A stretch of DNA of 64,000 bases, taken from the NCBI GenBank assembly GCA_014529385.2, contig CM043968.1, positions 29,290,013 to 29,354,012 on the forward strand, given 5' to 3'. Within the stretch, counting starts at the first letter, position 1; every line of letters begins with the position of its first letter. This DNA is from Adiantum capillus-veneris (taxonomy: Eukaryota; Streptophyta; Polypodiopsida; Polypodiales; Pteridaceae). This document shows, piece after piece, positions 36,601-48,499 of the stretch. Both the position numbers and the translations under genes were made by a program. Under the pieces are notes generated by a model. It was not told where the DNA came from and did not search any database. It was given only the letters and a program-made list of their open reading frames with translations.

Positions 36601-37288
36601 AGAGAGAGAAATTAAGCTATTGACAACAGTTCAGGACCGGATTTTCATGGAGCCGGTCCCCCCTCCAAAAGGCTTTGTATTATGGTTTCTCCCATCAAGA
36701 GAGACATTGTACAATACAATTCTTTGTGTTCCTTCAAGACTAGCTAGTGCAATGAAGATGAAAGCTTCATGCACTAAGCAAAACACTTATCAAACACAAC
36801 ATCAATTATCCCCGGTCTCAGACCCAAGACCTCACACACCTTCGAAGATGGTGAGAGCTAGCAGGGTATGAGAGTAGATTGAGAGGAAGAAGGAGTAGTC
36901 TTACGAGAAAGATGTACATCTCCTCACATAATCACTCATATTAGCATAGCTTAGCTTAGTAATTAGCATGGTAGAGGAGATGAGCATGCATTGAAGCTTG
37001 GCTCTTGGTTGGATTTGCATCACAAAGCCAAGAGTTGTTGGTGTAGGCCTCCCTTCTCACAAGCTTGGAGTAGGTGATAAGCTTCCATTGAAAGCTTGAG
37101 AAGGAGAGAGATTCTTCTTTACTTCACACATGAGATTGTGTGAGTGTGTGTGTGATAATGCCTTGCAAAAATCAGCCCCCTCTCTCTCTTGGTCGACCCC
37201 TCTTTGTTAGGAAATAAGACGTAGCTAAATAGATAATTGAGTAGATTACTTAATGGAGAGAGACAGATTTATATACACGAGATTATAG

Positions 37289-37339
<51 letters not shown>

Positions 37340-38385
37340 CACGATATACGTGGTTCACCCAATGTGGGCTACGTCCACGGGAAAGCAGCCACTCAATGGC
37401 TTTAGTACTTCAAAACAAGAAGTAGTTTACAAAGGGATTATACCCTTAATGGAGCTTCCGCCTTGCTTCACTCTCACCACCTCACACTCACCTTGTTGCA
37501 TCAACTTCACACTATAAAATGTGTGTAGAAATGGCCTCCTTTTATAGGCCAAAAGGGCTGCCCTCTCTTATGAGAGACAGCCATGTGTAGCCGCCCGTGT
37601 GCGAATAAGTCCAAATCGGACCCTCCAATCCGCCCATGTGTGGCCGCCCTTGAGAAGACAAGTCCGCTTTTGAATTCGGCCACCGGCCATTGAATTCGGC
37701 CACCGGCCACCGGCCATTGACTTCCGACCACCGGCCATCGGCCATTGACTACCGGCCACTGGCCAACCGATCGGTTGTTTTCCGACCACTTTTCGGCCGC
37801 CGTCCGGCCATAATATTCCGGCAAAAAAGAATATTCCGGCGAAAAAAGTCTCGGGGGGCGGAGCCTTTAAAGTTGCCCCTGATTCTTGTCCGTGAAAATT
37901 TTGGTTTCCGGTGAGTGATTTCCCTTCACGCACGATGGCTTCTCCTCATAATGGGGGCCTTACAAATGTGTGCTTTTACCACAGAAAATTACAAAGGGTA
38001 AATCAGGCTCCATACTTAACACTCTTGCTATTTGCTCATGCTATCCTCTCATTGGACCTCCCTAGGGCTAGCCAATGACAATTAAGCAGCATAAGTGATA
38101 GCCTTCTGACATGTGTCCCCCTTTCCCCTTTTGTGAGAGCTTTAGGTAATTTAATAATTCAACTAAACTCTCATTGGACCCCTTTGCCTCCTGGCCAATA
38201 GGAATCAAGCAAGCCATTGGGCTACTGAATGCTCATTGGACCCCTTGGGAGACTGTCCAATAGTCTTCTAGAGGACTTAATTCTCATTGGTTCTGATGTT
38301 TAGAAAGGGGATAGTGCTCCATAGTAGGACCCAACTCTTGAATGATTCTTTGATCCTCCTGAGAATCTAATGGAAAAGACCAGGG
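36601..38385. other. Non-coding stretch with microsatellite and minisatellite; possible LTR
   Basis: Contains (GA)n at 37,292-37,335. It also contains the sequence ACGTGGTTCACCCAATGTGG (about 37,349-37,368) followed by GCTACGTCCACGG, a phrase I associate with LTRs of plant copia elements. A tandem 13-mer-like repeat CACCGGCCATTGA occurs at 37,671-37,771, and repeated CTCATTGGACC motifs at 38,045-38,295. A TGTTAGG (37,205) to CCTTACA (about 37,974) LTR boundary pair is imaginable, but no target-site duplication was found. No gene. Confidence 0.4.
37671..37771. repeat. GC-rich minisatellite (CACCGGCCATTGA)n
   Basis: Five to six imperfect copies of a 13-20 bp unit around CCACCGGCCATTGA. Confidence 0.9.
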
Positions 38386-38386
38386 C

Positions 38387-39680
38387 ATGTCCTCAAATGC
38401 TACCTTGGGCTGGCTCGTTAAAGACGCAATGCACCAAGGAAAACTCAAAGCTATAGACATCCCTCATAAAGAGGAGCAGTTATGTTTGCAACAGTTTATT
38501 GATGACACTAATGCAATAGTAAGGAATGACTTGCAATTTGTTGAGAACTTTTGGGCTTTCCTTAACACTTATTTTTTGGACAATGGTTAATCTTCAGGTT
38601 GCTAGGAATTCCAATGGGTCTTAATGTATCTTTCAACCATGGATGGAACCGGGTATTGGAAATATTTAGAAAGAATCTCGTTCTGTGGAAAAATCATCAA
38701 CCTAACTTATCTGCTAGAGTTTTTGTTTTGAATCACTACTTACTGTCTACTTTGGTTTTCTTCTTGTCTTGCTGGTCTCCTTCCGACTACCAACTCAACA
38801 AGGTTTTCTCCTGCAAGAAGATTTCTCCGGGGTGGATCAAATGAAGGGAATAAAATTTCAAAAATGTCTTGGGAGATCTGTTACAGTCCCAAAGGACAAG
38901 GAGGTTTTGAGTATTCTCAGCCTACAACACCTTGCTACCAAGCTAGCCAACAAATGGCTTATGAGGGCATCCTCCTCCTATAACTTCTAGGTTGTTTTCA
39001 TAAAAAGAAGGACCAGTTCCATTTGAAGAGCTACTGAGCCTGGTTAGGGCTCTCACTCAAAGAGGTTTTAATTTCAAGTGCTAACTTCACCCCTACAAGG
39101 TTTGCTCCTATATGCAGGTTTTGGACTGCTTGGAACCTTCAAAAGTCCAACTAGTCTCCTCCAAAAGCTTCAAACTCTTCATTTCAGTTTTGGATTCAAG
39201 ACTCCATCTAGCTTGGATGGTTTGGCCTCTCAGAGGGTTGGGAGCTGTCTAGGAGATCTCACAAATGTTTTAAAGCAACCATCAATTGTTGGAAGGATAT
39301 TTATCAAGATGGTGATTTTCTTACTAAAGATGACCTCATCCAAAAGTTCAATACATCTCAAGGTTGTGCATTCTTGGTAACAGAGAGGAGAACACTCCTA
39401 GAAAAAATATTGAACCCAATACAAGTAATCTTGAATGATAAATAGTATAGTAGACTCATAAAAATCAAGGGTGAGATTTCTCCACTTTTGTTAGCAAATG
39501 GACTTGTGAATATCTCTAAAATTAAGCTGGGTAGCATCCCTCATATGAGGTCTAATTTCCTTTATTACATGCAAGAAGCTAAGCCTAAGTTGGATACATT
39601 TTGCAATGTTCCATTGTGGACTCTACCCAAGAAAGCACTGTTTTTGTCACACAGTGATGATGTGGAGTGCCCAACGTAAA
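38387..39680 (+). mobile_element. LINE reverse-transcriptase relic (C-terminal half)
   Basis: Plus strand, in several frames. The YADD-type box is degenerate but recognisable (LCLQQFIDDTNAIV near 38,500). It is followed by the plant L1-type C-terminal region: LGIPMGLNVSFNHGWNRVLE (38,603-38,660), NHYLLSTLVFFLSCWSPSDY (about 38,735-38,795) and LASQRVGS further on. A late segment WTLPKKALFL (about 39,620) is typical of the zf-RVT region. Frameshifts and stops make it inactive. The endonuclease and N-terminal RT are not seen. A different family from the LINE at 26-30 kb. Confidence 0.75.
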
Positions 39681-40457
39681 GTGAAATGATCAAGAGGACA
39701 AGGAGAAACTAAACCTAGAACAACTTGAAAAGTTGTGGCCGATGGGGCCTAAAAAGGGGTTAGGCATTTAAAATCCTAACCCACTGACCTAAAGAAATTG
39801 TGGAGCATTGACGGAGGGGCCTAAAACCCAAAAAATCAAAAGCTTGAACCTTGTAGCTAATTTTCACGAATCGCGCCAACATGACCTAGGGCACAAGGAA
39901 AGAACGTAAAGGGTATAAGCTAGTAGATCAAAAAATTCCAAAGATCAAGATTGAAGTGGCAAGGATAGGGTAGGCCAATGCGACTACCAAAGGGTGCAAG
40001 CAAAAAGAACAGAAAGGTAAGCTAGGTCCATCGGATAATTTGGTCAAGGGTTCTTTTTGGCCTTCGATGCAAAGTGGATGCCTCAGAGTGATCTAGGTGC
40101 ATCAAAAGTTCTAGATGGGATGAGATGATTGTGGTTTTCTTGATTGAAATGTGAAAATAAAGGATATGAATTTGATAGTAACAATATTTAGTAGATCAAG
40201 ACATCCGTGAAGAGATCAGCACGGTCTGGATATGATTGTATGTGCAATACATCCGATTCCCAATTATATCCTCCTAATGATAGGCTTCATCTCACTCTGC
40301 TCTTTCCTAAGTATCATAGGGGCTACTCTATGCATTGGTCCAGTCACCCCGAAGGATATCAGAATTATGGACTTGATACCACACACTATTGATTGGCTTA
40401 GTCTCAGTGATGTTTAAGCGCTCATGTATCTCTACTTGTAGCCCATCTCAAACGGGG

Positions 40458-40501
<44 letters not shown>

Positions 40502-40714
40502 GCCTCACTCCATGGTTGCCACCTGTCCCCTTTTTCGAAACCAATTTAGTCAAGGAATATCTTTTTCTCTCCCCCTCTCCCCCCCCTCCACGGCCAGTGT
40601 CCACCTTTTTTCCCTTGAAAGCCATGGCAGGCATCTCCCTTGATTCGCCTCAAACTAAATCAATCCAAAACCGTGGACCAAATGGTTAGTGCAGGGTCCC
40701 CTCCCCCCTCCCCG
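39681..40714. other. Non-coding stretch left of the CACTA element
   Basis: No gene or RNA recognised. A (CT)n tract lies at 40,459-40,499. The last three bases (CCG, 40,712-40,714) are the left copy of the CACTA target-site duplication. Confidence 0.5.
40712..40714. other. CACTA target-site duplication, left copy (CCG)
   Basis: CCG directly before CACTACAAGAGG, matching CCG directly after the other end at 44,833-44,835. Confidence 0.9.
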
Positions 40715-40739
40715 CACTACAAGAGGTTGTGTGCTCTTG

Positions 40740-41000
40740 TGACGCTATTAGCGACGGAAATACACTGGGTTTTTATAACCCCCGACGTCGCTAAAACCGT
40801 CGCTAATAGCGTCGCTACGAGAGCGTCGCTATATGCGTCGCTATAAGCGTCGCTATATAGAGACGCTTATAGCGACGCTCATAGCGACGGTTATAGCGAC
40901 GTTTACACAAAGGTCTATAGCGACGCTCATAGCGACGGTTATAGCGACATTTACACAGAAGTCTATAGCGACGCTACAAAGCCATAAATAGCGACGCCCG
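40740..41000. repeat. Subterminal repeats of the CACTA element
   Basis: Many direct and inverted copies of TAGCGACG. They include a tandem pair of about 60-bp units (CTATAGCGACGCTCATAGCG followed by ACGGTTATAGCGAC) at about 40,855-40,970 and inverted copies at 40,800-40,860 that can fold into a hairpin. Confidence 0.85.
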
Positions 41001-41377
41001 AGAGAATTTTTTTTTGGTGACAGGGCATTGAATGCCCGGTCACCCATCAACCATATTGTACTTGATTCACTTTTTTAAAAAAGTGCAAGGGTAGATAATA
41101 GACCCAAAATAGTCACCCACAAGACGCATTGTTTGCAAAATTGACAAGCGTAAAATTGACAATTGTACACATCATAGGCAAAATGAATTGATTGGCAAAT
41201 GTAATAATGACAATTGTACAACATCATAGGCATAAAGAATTGATTGGCAAAATGAACTGCGGTGACAAATGTAATAATATACATGGTTCAAAAAGACGTA
41301 TAAAATCCGTCTCATGATACATAAGCTATGAGAAACCCTAAACTAATGCTATCTAGCTACGGCTAAACTGACGTCGT

Positions 41378-42686
41378 CTAGTCAGATGTCTCATCGCGTC
41401 CAAGCGGCGTATCTGTCGGATTCTGCAAAAAAAGACAATAAGACAGCTTTCAGTAAGTATAAACATATACGACATTTATAAAACAATACAAAAAATAGAA
41501 AAAACTAAACCCTAATACTAACCATGCCGCCGCGAGAACTGAGAATGTCCATCAGGGCGTTTAAGCCCTTCCTGCCTGCGTACTCGCGCTCGTACGGTGT
41601 GGGATCACGTCCTGTCATCGACCACTGTCAAAACATACAAAGATTTCATTGTGTTAGAATTAAAAAACTCATAAACCCTAAACTATCGAACATAAAGAGC
41701 AATGCGAAAACACTTACAAAATTGGCCTCAAATGATGCCCATCCACCGCTCCCCAAGTGGTGCGAGCTCCCTGCCTCTACTCGCGCTCTGGCTGCATCCT
41801 TTTGTTGCTTCCACTTGTCGGGATTCTCGCACGCTGCTTTCTTCGCATTCTTCCAATCTTCTTTGGCCAGCCAATCTGGCCTGTTCCACCCATGCTTGAT
41901 TGCTTTTTGCACTTCGGAACGCTTGTGTTTGCAGTATTCGCGTATTCGAATCTTCATCAGGTCTTCATTGAAGCGCTGATCCCGTGTTGGAACGGGAAAC
42001 TCATCATGAAGTATGCTGATGACTCTGTTTTTTAAATCACTTGGTACTTCACTCCATTTGTTTAGTATGTAGTGTCTAAACAGCTGAGAGCAAAGACCAC
42101 GCATGCGCGAGATCACCTTCTTGCCGTCATCATCCATGATGATGCCGCCGCTGAAGTCGACGGAGTAAGGCAAGCCCTCTGGCCGGTGACGCGTGAACCT
42201 GGGTGTCCCGGCAGGGGTCTCTAGCGGCGTGTCGATGGGGGTACGGACGTCAGGTGTCTCCATCGGCGTCTGGGCCCCGAAGCGAGGAGTGTCGAGTGGG
42301 GTGACTCCTGGCGGAGTAGGTAGAGGTGTGTAGCTGCTAGGAACAGTCAGCCGCGCAAAACCTGGCGTAGATGGCGATGCTGTGGCTAGTGTGGGGACGG
42401 GCAAAGAAGGGAAGGGTAAAGAGCTTCGTCGAACACGAGGCGGTGTGGAGGCATCGGCGGCGGAATCCCCACAACAACCACCACCGCCACCACTAGAGCG
42501 CCGGTGTCTAGCCGAGTGTGAAGATCGTCTCGTCGACGCCGAAGCTTTGGAGCGCGTCGAATGCTCCGAAAGAGAGGGAGATGCGGATGGAGTAGGAATG
42601 CGCGATGATGCGCCAGAGCGATGACACTCCACGTACCACTGTCTCTGCTGCGGTGACAAAGAAGAAAGAAACTCCTCATCATCCAT
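41378..42686 (-). CDS. CACTA transposon protein, Transposase_24/Ptta-En-Spm type
   Basis: Three exons can be read on the minus strand. Exon 1 is 42,686-41,718 from ATG (MDDEEFLSSLSPQQ), just after a possible splice acceptor, to a GTAAGTG donor. Exon 2 is about 41,624-41,524 (CAG acceptor, GTTAGT donor). Exon 3 is about 41,424-41,378, ending TAG. The first half is Ser/Pro/Thr-rich and probably disordered. The second half has the conserved domain: FSGGIIMDDDGKKVISRMRG, then HYILNKWSEVP, EYCKHKRSEVQKAIKHGW and WKNAKKAA. This is the accessory (TnpA-like) class that binds subterminal repeats in related elements. The frame is intact. Exon structure is supported by the second element at 55.6-57.3 kb, which has the same boundaries. 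Confidence 0.75.
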
Positions 42687-42958
42687 ACCTGCATTAAACA
42701 CACGAATATTTAAACTTAATATTGAATAAATAGAGTAGACAATGACGCAAAGACCATTAAATACAATGACGTAATGACGCATATAAATACAATGACGCAA
42801 TGAATTGAGTGATAGAAGAGGCAAGTCGAAAACTCAGAATTTTCAATCAAAAGATGTGAGCGCGGGTAGAAAAGAGCGTTATACACCATGGAAAGTACTT
42901 AGAGAGCCAGAGCTTTTACAACACGGAGCAAAATTGTTCAAATACAATATTTGTGGCT

Positions 42959-43822
42959 TTAAGAGATCTCTCTCTCATCCTCGCATAACTCAGCATAACT
43001 TCCTATATCTATATACAGCTCTCCGTTTAAACACATATCCTCTGTTTCATTTTGTAGCTCCTCTGCATGCACCCCATATAGAGTAGTAGCATCTTGATGC
43101 TCGTCTGGCACCACCGCAGCGGCTTTTGATTGAGCATCTTCTCTGATCTCCTCCATTGATGCCGTTGTGATTGGCACATGGTAACCTTCATACGTCCTTG
43201 CACTACGAGGGGCTACCTCTATGACGTACCACCAGTTTGATGTAGACTTTGTAGGATGAAATATTACTTGGCAGAGCCACATAACTTACATGAGAGCTTT
43301 CAAGCACATAACTTGTAAAAGGGGGATGTTAACTATTTACATACTTACTTGTTCACAATGCTCGGGTAGTACGAAAGTGTCTCTTAGGTCAGTCCATTTC
43401 TTAGTAGAATCCACCTCAAGAAAACCAGACTCTCCTCTACGCACAGTAGCGTTGCGACCCTCCATGATTATCTTGAACCATTGCACGTCGAACAAGTCGA
43501 CAAAAAATCCTCTGTAATCGATCCTCAAAATCTCTTGTAGCGTGCCGAAGTAAGTGAGTTTCGCCACCACAGGATCTGCATCAGAGGAACGTCGTCGACT
43601 AGACTATTCAAATTTTGCCATGATTCCACAATCTTGAGTAAAACGCTTTTTGTCGATCCGTTCCACCTTAAAATGTCGACCTTTACACCATGCTGCTGTG
43701 TATGACTTATACTACAACGAACAAAGATTATGAGTGGCCGTTCAAACGTTTAGAAATAAAGTCACTAGCTAATCGTACATTGCAAACTTACCTTGGTCGC
43801 GCAACCCCGAGAGATTGGCATC
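42959..43822 (-). pseudogene. CACTA transposase C-terminal remnant (DUF4216-like)
   Basis: The minus strand reads, over several exons, VERIDKKRFTQDCGIMAKFE (about 43,600-43,665), LTYFGTLQEILRIDYRG (43,570-43,515), VDLFDVQWFKIIMEGRN, FVLPEHCEQV (about 43,350-43,375) and, after an intron, NWWYVIEVAPR near 43,210. This order matches the DUF4216 tail of TNP2-type transposases. GT donors (GTAAGTATG near 43,346, GTAAGTTTG near 43,790) support splicing. The catalytic TNP2 domain that should precede it is absent, so the gene is a deletion remnant. Confidence 0.7.
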
Positions 43823-44472
43823 GCAGTCTATGGAGACCTAAATCTAATCTAATATAACGAAAATCTAAATCTAGCGTAAATAAACGTAAATCTAATCTAA
43901 TTTAACTTAAATAAACCTAAATCTAATTTAACGTAAGTCTACATCTAACCTAATCTTTAACGTCTTTTAGGATAGTTTCCTACGACGTTATAACTCTCTT
44001 CTTCTTGTGTGTGTGCGCGTGTGTGGATGTGTGTACCAATAAAAAGAGATAAATAGTATAACCTTTCTATCACCCATGCCAAGTATGATAGATTGGTTAT
44101 GCCATTTCCCTCTTGAATAATAGGTCTTGAGTTCAACTCTTCGTCGGCTAGATCTTTAGGTCTTTTAATTTTAATTAATTTCTTACGACGTTAAATTAGT
44201 TTCTCTCTCTTTCTCTCTCAATGTGTGTGCGTTTTTTTGTTTATGCATGTTTTCTCTCTCTTTTCCTCTCTCAATGTTCGGTTTTTTGTTTATGCATGTT
44301 CTCTCTCTCTTTTCCTCTCTCAATGTGTGCGTTTTTTGTTTATGCATGCTCTCTCTCTCTCTCTCTCTTTTCCTCTCTCAATGTGTGTGTGCATTCTTTG
44401 TTTATGTATGTGTGTGTGCGTTTTTGTTTATGTTTGTACTCTCTCTCTCTCTCTCTCAAAAACACTATGTGT

Positions 44473-44518
<46 letters not shown>

Positions 44519-44610
44519 AAGAGGGGAAGGGAACATGAGAGTGAGGAGAGGGAAGGAGCATACCTGGCTTTCCTTCCTCTCCTCGTGTGTGTGTGTGTGT
44601 GTGTGTGGAG

Positions 44611-44649
<39 letters not shown>

Positions 44650-44746
44650 CATTACCTGCTCTTTGCTTGAGGGCGCCGAAAAACTCAGATCTGAGATCTG
44701 AGTTTTTGAGCGCTCTCTGTTATTTTTTTTAGCTCAGCCGGCATCG
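43823..44746. repeat. TG/CT/GA simple-sequence region of the CACTA element
   Basis: Tandem short units (CTCTCTCTTTTCCTCTCTCA then ATGTGTGCGTTTTTTG TTTATGCATG) at 44,205-44,440 and GA/GT tracts to 44,650. This replaces the part of the transposon where a transposase core would be expected. The long reading frames here are repeat artefacts. Confidence 0.8.
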
Positions 44747-44832
44747 CTATGAGCGTCGCAAATTTGCGACGCTCATAGCGACGCCGGGATTTTTTTTTTG
44801 AGCGTCGCTAATATGAATAGCCTCTTGTAGTG

Positions 44833-44835
44833 CCG
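44833..44835. other. CACTA target-site duplication, right copy (CCG)
   Basis: CCG directly after CCTCTTGTAGTG. Confidence 0.9.
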
Positions 44836-45417
44836 AAATGATAATCGACCACCCCTCGCATAGATAGGCGTTCTCTTTAGGGGAGGGCGAGGACTCCACA
44901 CCTCGTATTAGAGCCTGATTGCATGGGTAGTTGGATTTCATTTATGCATGTTGTTATGAAAAGAAAGTACTCTTGTTTGTGAGGGAGAACAAGAATGTGA
45001 TAGCTATGCTGAAAAGCTAAACGTGTTTTGAATGATGTGGTTAAGCAAAACTGGTTATGGAGTAAAGCTACGATGTTACGCAAACTCTTATCTTATCTTA
45101 TCTTATGTTATTAAAGGAAGATCTAAGGTAAGGAACTTCATGTGTAAATGGACCACAAGGTAACCCAAGAATGGGATTCAAAGATGGGAGTTTAGCTTTT
45201 ATCTCGTTTAAAGTTATGGCCGTTCATTGGCCAAAGGAACATAACTTATAAGGAATCATTAATAAATGCCATTGCAAGCAACAAAGTTCTCCAACGGGGA
45301 AGAAGTAGAAAGGTTAGGGAATGGTCTTACAGCGACCACTCCGTTGGTCGCCCTGATCAAAACAGGGAATGGTCACTGTACGACCATTTTCAGCAGTCAA
45401 ATGTTCAGGGCGGGAGG
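44836..45417. other. Flank of the CACTA element, nothing recognised
   Basis: No gene. A small TCTTATCTTATCTTATC run lies near 45,088. Confidence 0.4.
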
Positions 45418-45904
45418 GTCTCGTCACTATATGGCACGGATCTATTCAGGGGGGATCTAAGGCCCAAATTTGGCGGTGCGAAGCGGTTTTAATTTCGATC
45501 GTCGGATCACGTAGTGAATTGGGGGTGAACTAGAGGTAAACTAGGGGCAAAAATGGCGCCTCGAGTTCACTCCTAGTTCACCCCCCTTAGTTCACCCGCC
45601 TCGCGGGGTGTGGGTCGAACCTAGGACGTCTCGATTGCCATACGAATGCCCTACCATCACGCTAGCGCACGTCATTGTCCATGTTGGCATGGCACATGAT
45701 CATATCCTAGTTTAGACGCCCCTAGTTCACCCCCAATTCACTCACCCCTAGCTTATCCGCCCCTAGTTCACCCTCAGTTCACCCCCAATTCACCCACCCC
45801 TAGTTCACTATGTGATCCGACGGCGGAGACTAAAGCCGCCTTGCCCCCTAAATTTGGGCCCTAGATCCCCTCTGACCCGGAACCGTGCCATATAGTGACA
45901 AGAC
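45418..45904. mobile_element. Foldback/MITE-like element with ~130-bp inverted arms
   Basis: The left arm (45,418-45,550) and right arm (45,770-45,904) are inverted repeats with roughly 75-80% identity by eye. Paired landmarks are GTCACTATATGGCACGG, GGCCCAAATTT and GTCGGATCAC-TAGTGAA. The inner part carries reiterated CCCCTAGTTCACCC. A tRNA-like sequence lies in the centre. No coding capacity and no clear target duplication. The stem would be about 130 bp. Confidence 0.7.
45605..45676 (-). repeat. tRNA-like sequence with A and B boxes (SINE head-like)
   Basis: On the minus strand, an A-box-like TAGCGTGATGG (45,664-45,654) is followed 32 nt later by a B-box GGTTCGACCC (45,621-45,612), the pol III internal promoter spacing of tRNA genes and tRNA-derived SINEs. 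No complete acceptor stem was found, so it is not called as a tRNA. Confidence 0.55.
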
Positions 45905-46424
45905 AGGACGAGGGGGGCCAGACAGCGACGTGCCATGGATTCTGAGCATCGAAAGCGACGTCTTGACGATTACACAAAAAGACATCGACATGTCCTTATT
46001 ACGTGCGCTGATGTGCTTGCAAATGGTTGGCCTGAGAGTTAAGTATTATGCATGCTGATCTGTCGCTTATCGAACGGCTGCACTGCTGAATTCCGTAGCA
46101 GAATACAGAGCAAATGAACGGCCCATATTGGCTGCCCCCCTCCCCTGGACTTTGACGGTAACCAAACAAATGGGGAAGACCATTTCAGCACCTCGTAGTA
46201 CAATTTTGAGATAGACCAAGGATTTGGTTCCAAAACCTTAGGACTCTGCAGATTATGGAAGTCTTTGCGCTGGAGTATTCTTTGTCTATCAGCCTTGAAA
46301 CTGAACCGATCCCTGCATTCGCCAATGCACTTTCATCTTCGTACAGCCAGTCGAAGGAGACATGCCCCCTGACAGGTGGCGCTTGCTCCTTAGTCCGGGA
46401 AGTGTTATCTGTAGCTCGGCGGTC

Positions 46425-46463
<39 letters not shown>

Positions 46464-47066
46464 CTTGCCCTCAGTCGGTGCCGTGTGGATCAGTTGCCTA
46501 CAGTCTCCACTGTCCTGCGCTAGGCTAACTCAGCCTCGAGCCAATCAGAAACGCGAGAGAGAGAGAAAGAAGAGCTCAGAAAAAAGATTTCTCTACTAGT
46601 TTACTCCTTCTATTAATGACACAGACATCACTTGGAGTTTATCATTTTGGGATTGCCTGAGTATATTGCTGATGGCGGTTGGGCTGAGCTTGAGAGAGAG
46701 AGAGTCAGTCATTGTTCTTTTTCTTATCAGCAAATCTCTCTTATTTCTCCTCTCATCGACCCTAAGCAATCACGTACATCTACTTAACATAATATGGCAG
46801 AGGGGAGTGCCCTTTACATGTGGGGCAAGCTACGAGATGAAGGCTACATCCCAAAAGAGGGAGAGAGAAACGGCGACATGCGAGTGAGTCAAGACACTGT
46901 GCGACCTGAGCCGAAGGCTACGAACAAAATAGGGGGGAAAAACGCCAAGTGCATTAACAACATCCAGCCATATTGACCAGCAGCTCCTCGACTATGGCGA
47001 GCAAGTAACGACTCTCTCAGGTAACGAATACAACTGGCCTCCTTCTCTTGCAAGCAGGTAACGACA

Positions 47067-47097
<31 letters not shown>

Positions 47098-47453
47098 CCC
47101 CGCTCATGTCTACATTTTGATACAGGAGGATGCACATTATATATACAGATGTGTTGCCTCTCTTGCAAGCAGGTAACGACTCTCTCTCTCTCATCCGCTC
47201 CTGCTTATTTTTGTTACAAGAAGATGCACACTCTATATACACACAAACCACAAACTAGCTCACACCATTCTCTGTGTGGCTCTGTATCATAGTGCTAGCC
47301 ACTGCTCACTACTTGCAGATATCCTTATTGTTGGCCTATGTCTACATACGTAGATTAGAAGTTATCCTTTATCTATCTCTCTCTTTCGCAAGCATCGCAA
47401 GCATATTGTGTCTCTCATGAATTCGATGCAAGGACCTTGATTGTCTACAGGGA

Positions 47454-47494
<41 letters not shown>

Positions 47495-48097
47495 GAAGGG
47501 GAACAATTCTCATTAGTGTTATGGCCAACAGGGCTAATGAGAATGCGATTTGCGATTGAGAAAATAGCCACCGAAGGGGTAGTGGCAGAGGTGAAGAAGA
47601 GTGATGCCCTAGCCCATTCACCTGATATCTTTGAGATATACTATACTATATGCCAATTATTTCATGAGAGTAAAAGGGAGATGCATGGCAACGCCCTGTC
47701 TATTTGCAGATGTGAGGTGTGCTCTCTCCGAAGCTGGATGATGTAAGCCAAAAACACCTCCAAAGGCAATAGTTGCAGGGAAGGTATGGCAGCTCTTGAC
47801 GTTTTCTTGAGCGATACTACTCAAGGAAAGTTTGCAAGGGAGGTCTGTACCAGCATAGGAGCTCGGTGGATTAAGCGTCCTTGAAGGAAACCTCATACTT
47901 TACATGTAGTGAGGAAGCTATTGTTCTCATCACAGCAAGGTAAATGGGGAGATTGTGTGCTTTTTAATGCAATAGTAGCGAGAATAGTAGCCAATACACT
48001 ATCGAATCAGTTGCAACTAACCCATGTAGCTGTTAAATGATCCGTGTCCAATGAGTCTTGAACTTGCGTGGAGAAATGAAACAATATATGAAATGTC

Positions 48098-48139
<42 letters not shown>

Positions 48140-48495
48140 GGGGCGGTGAGGGGGGAAGAAGAAGAAAAGAAGTTTTTCACGGCTTAGGAACAATTCCAAG
48201 AGACCTCAAAAAGAGAGAGAGAGAGAGAGAGAAAGAGAGAAGAAGAAGAAGAAGAATGGGTGTTCATGCACCCTACTTGATTTCTCAATGATGTATTCAA
48301 GGAATCTAATTTGATTGATGAACTGAAGACCAATCTATCACATGCACATGCGTGCACCTGACACACACACACATACACACACACACACACACACACAGAG
48401 AGAGGAGGAGGAGGAGGAAGAAAGTAGAGACTAGTAACTTGGCTTAGTTATGCCTGTGTGACATTGGGGTAGGTAGTTTGTGTGTGGCCATCGAA
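45905..48495. other. Microsatellite-rich stretch without a confident gene
   Basis: GA/CT tracts at 46,427-46,462, 47,068-47,092, 47,455-47,490, 48,101-48,134 and 48,211-48,234, and an (AC)n tract at about 48,361-48,398. The plus-strand open frame at 46,794-46,976 (contains KLRDEGYIPKEGE) is faintly reminiscent of a PPR-protein tail, but this is weak. Nothing else is recognised. Confidence 0.4.
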
Positions 48496-48499
48496 AACA

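Larger units (their letters stand above)
40715..44832 (-). mobile_element. CACTA (En/Spm) transposon, complete ends, non-autonomous
   Basis: Both ends are inverted copies of CACTACAAGAGG (40,715-40,726 and 44,821-44,832), with 3-bp target-site duplications CCG at 40,712-40,714 and 44,833-44,835. Subterminal regions carry arrays of TAGCGACG/CGTCGCTA in both orientations (40,740-41,000 and 44,747-44,815), the expected transposase-binding repeats. Genes inside run on the minus strand: a DUF4216-type transposase tail (about 43,820-42,959) and a Transposase_24-type gene (42,686-41,378). The catalytic TNP2 core is missing; the roughly 1 kb at 43,830-44,740 is mainly CT/TG microsatellite. The element is therefore probably mobilised in trans. 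Confidence 0.95.

Noticed and set aside
37205-37974. Solo LTR bounded by TGTTAGG and CCTTACA
   Set aside because: Termini mismatch by one base, flanking 5-mers differ (CTCTT against AATGT), and no second copy is present.
41524-42035. Plus-strand open frames over the CACTA gene
   Set aside because: They are antisense to the supported three-exon minus-strand gene.
44221-44732. A 169-codon open frame in the CACTA element
   Set aside because: Composed of CT/TG/GA simple repeats, open in several frames at once.
45605-45676. Functional tRNA gene
   Set aside because: A and B boxes are present, but no paired acceptor stem or plausible anticodon arm was found.
46794-46976. C-terminal PPR/DYW-type exon
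   Set aside because: Only a short LRDEGYIP-like phrase resembles the family, which is too weak to call.
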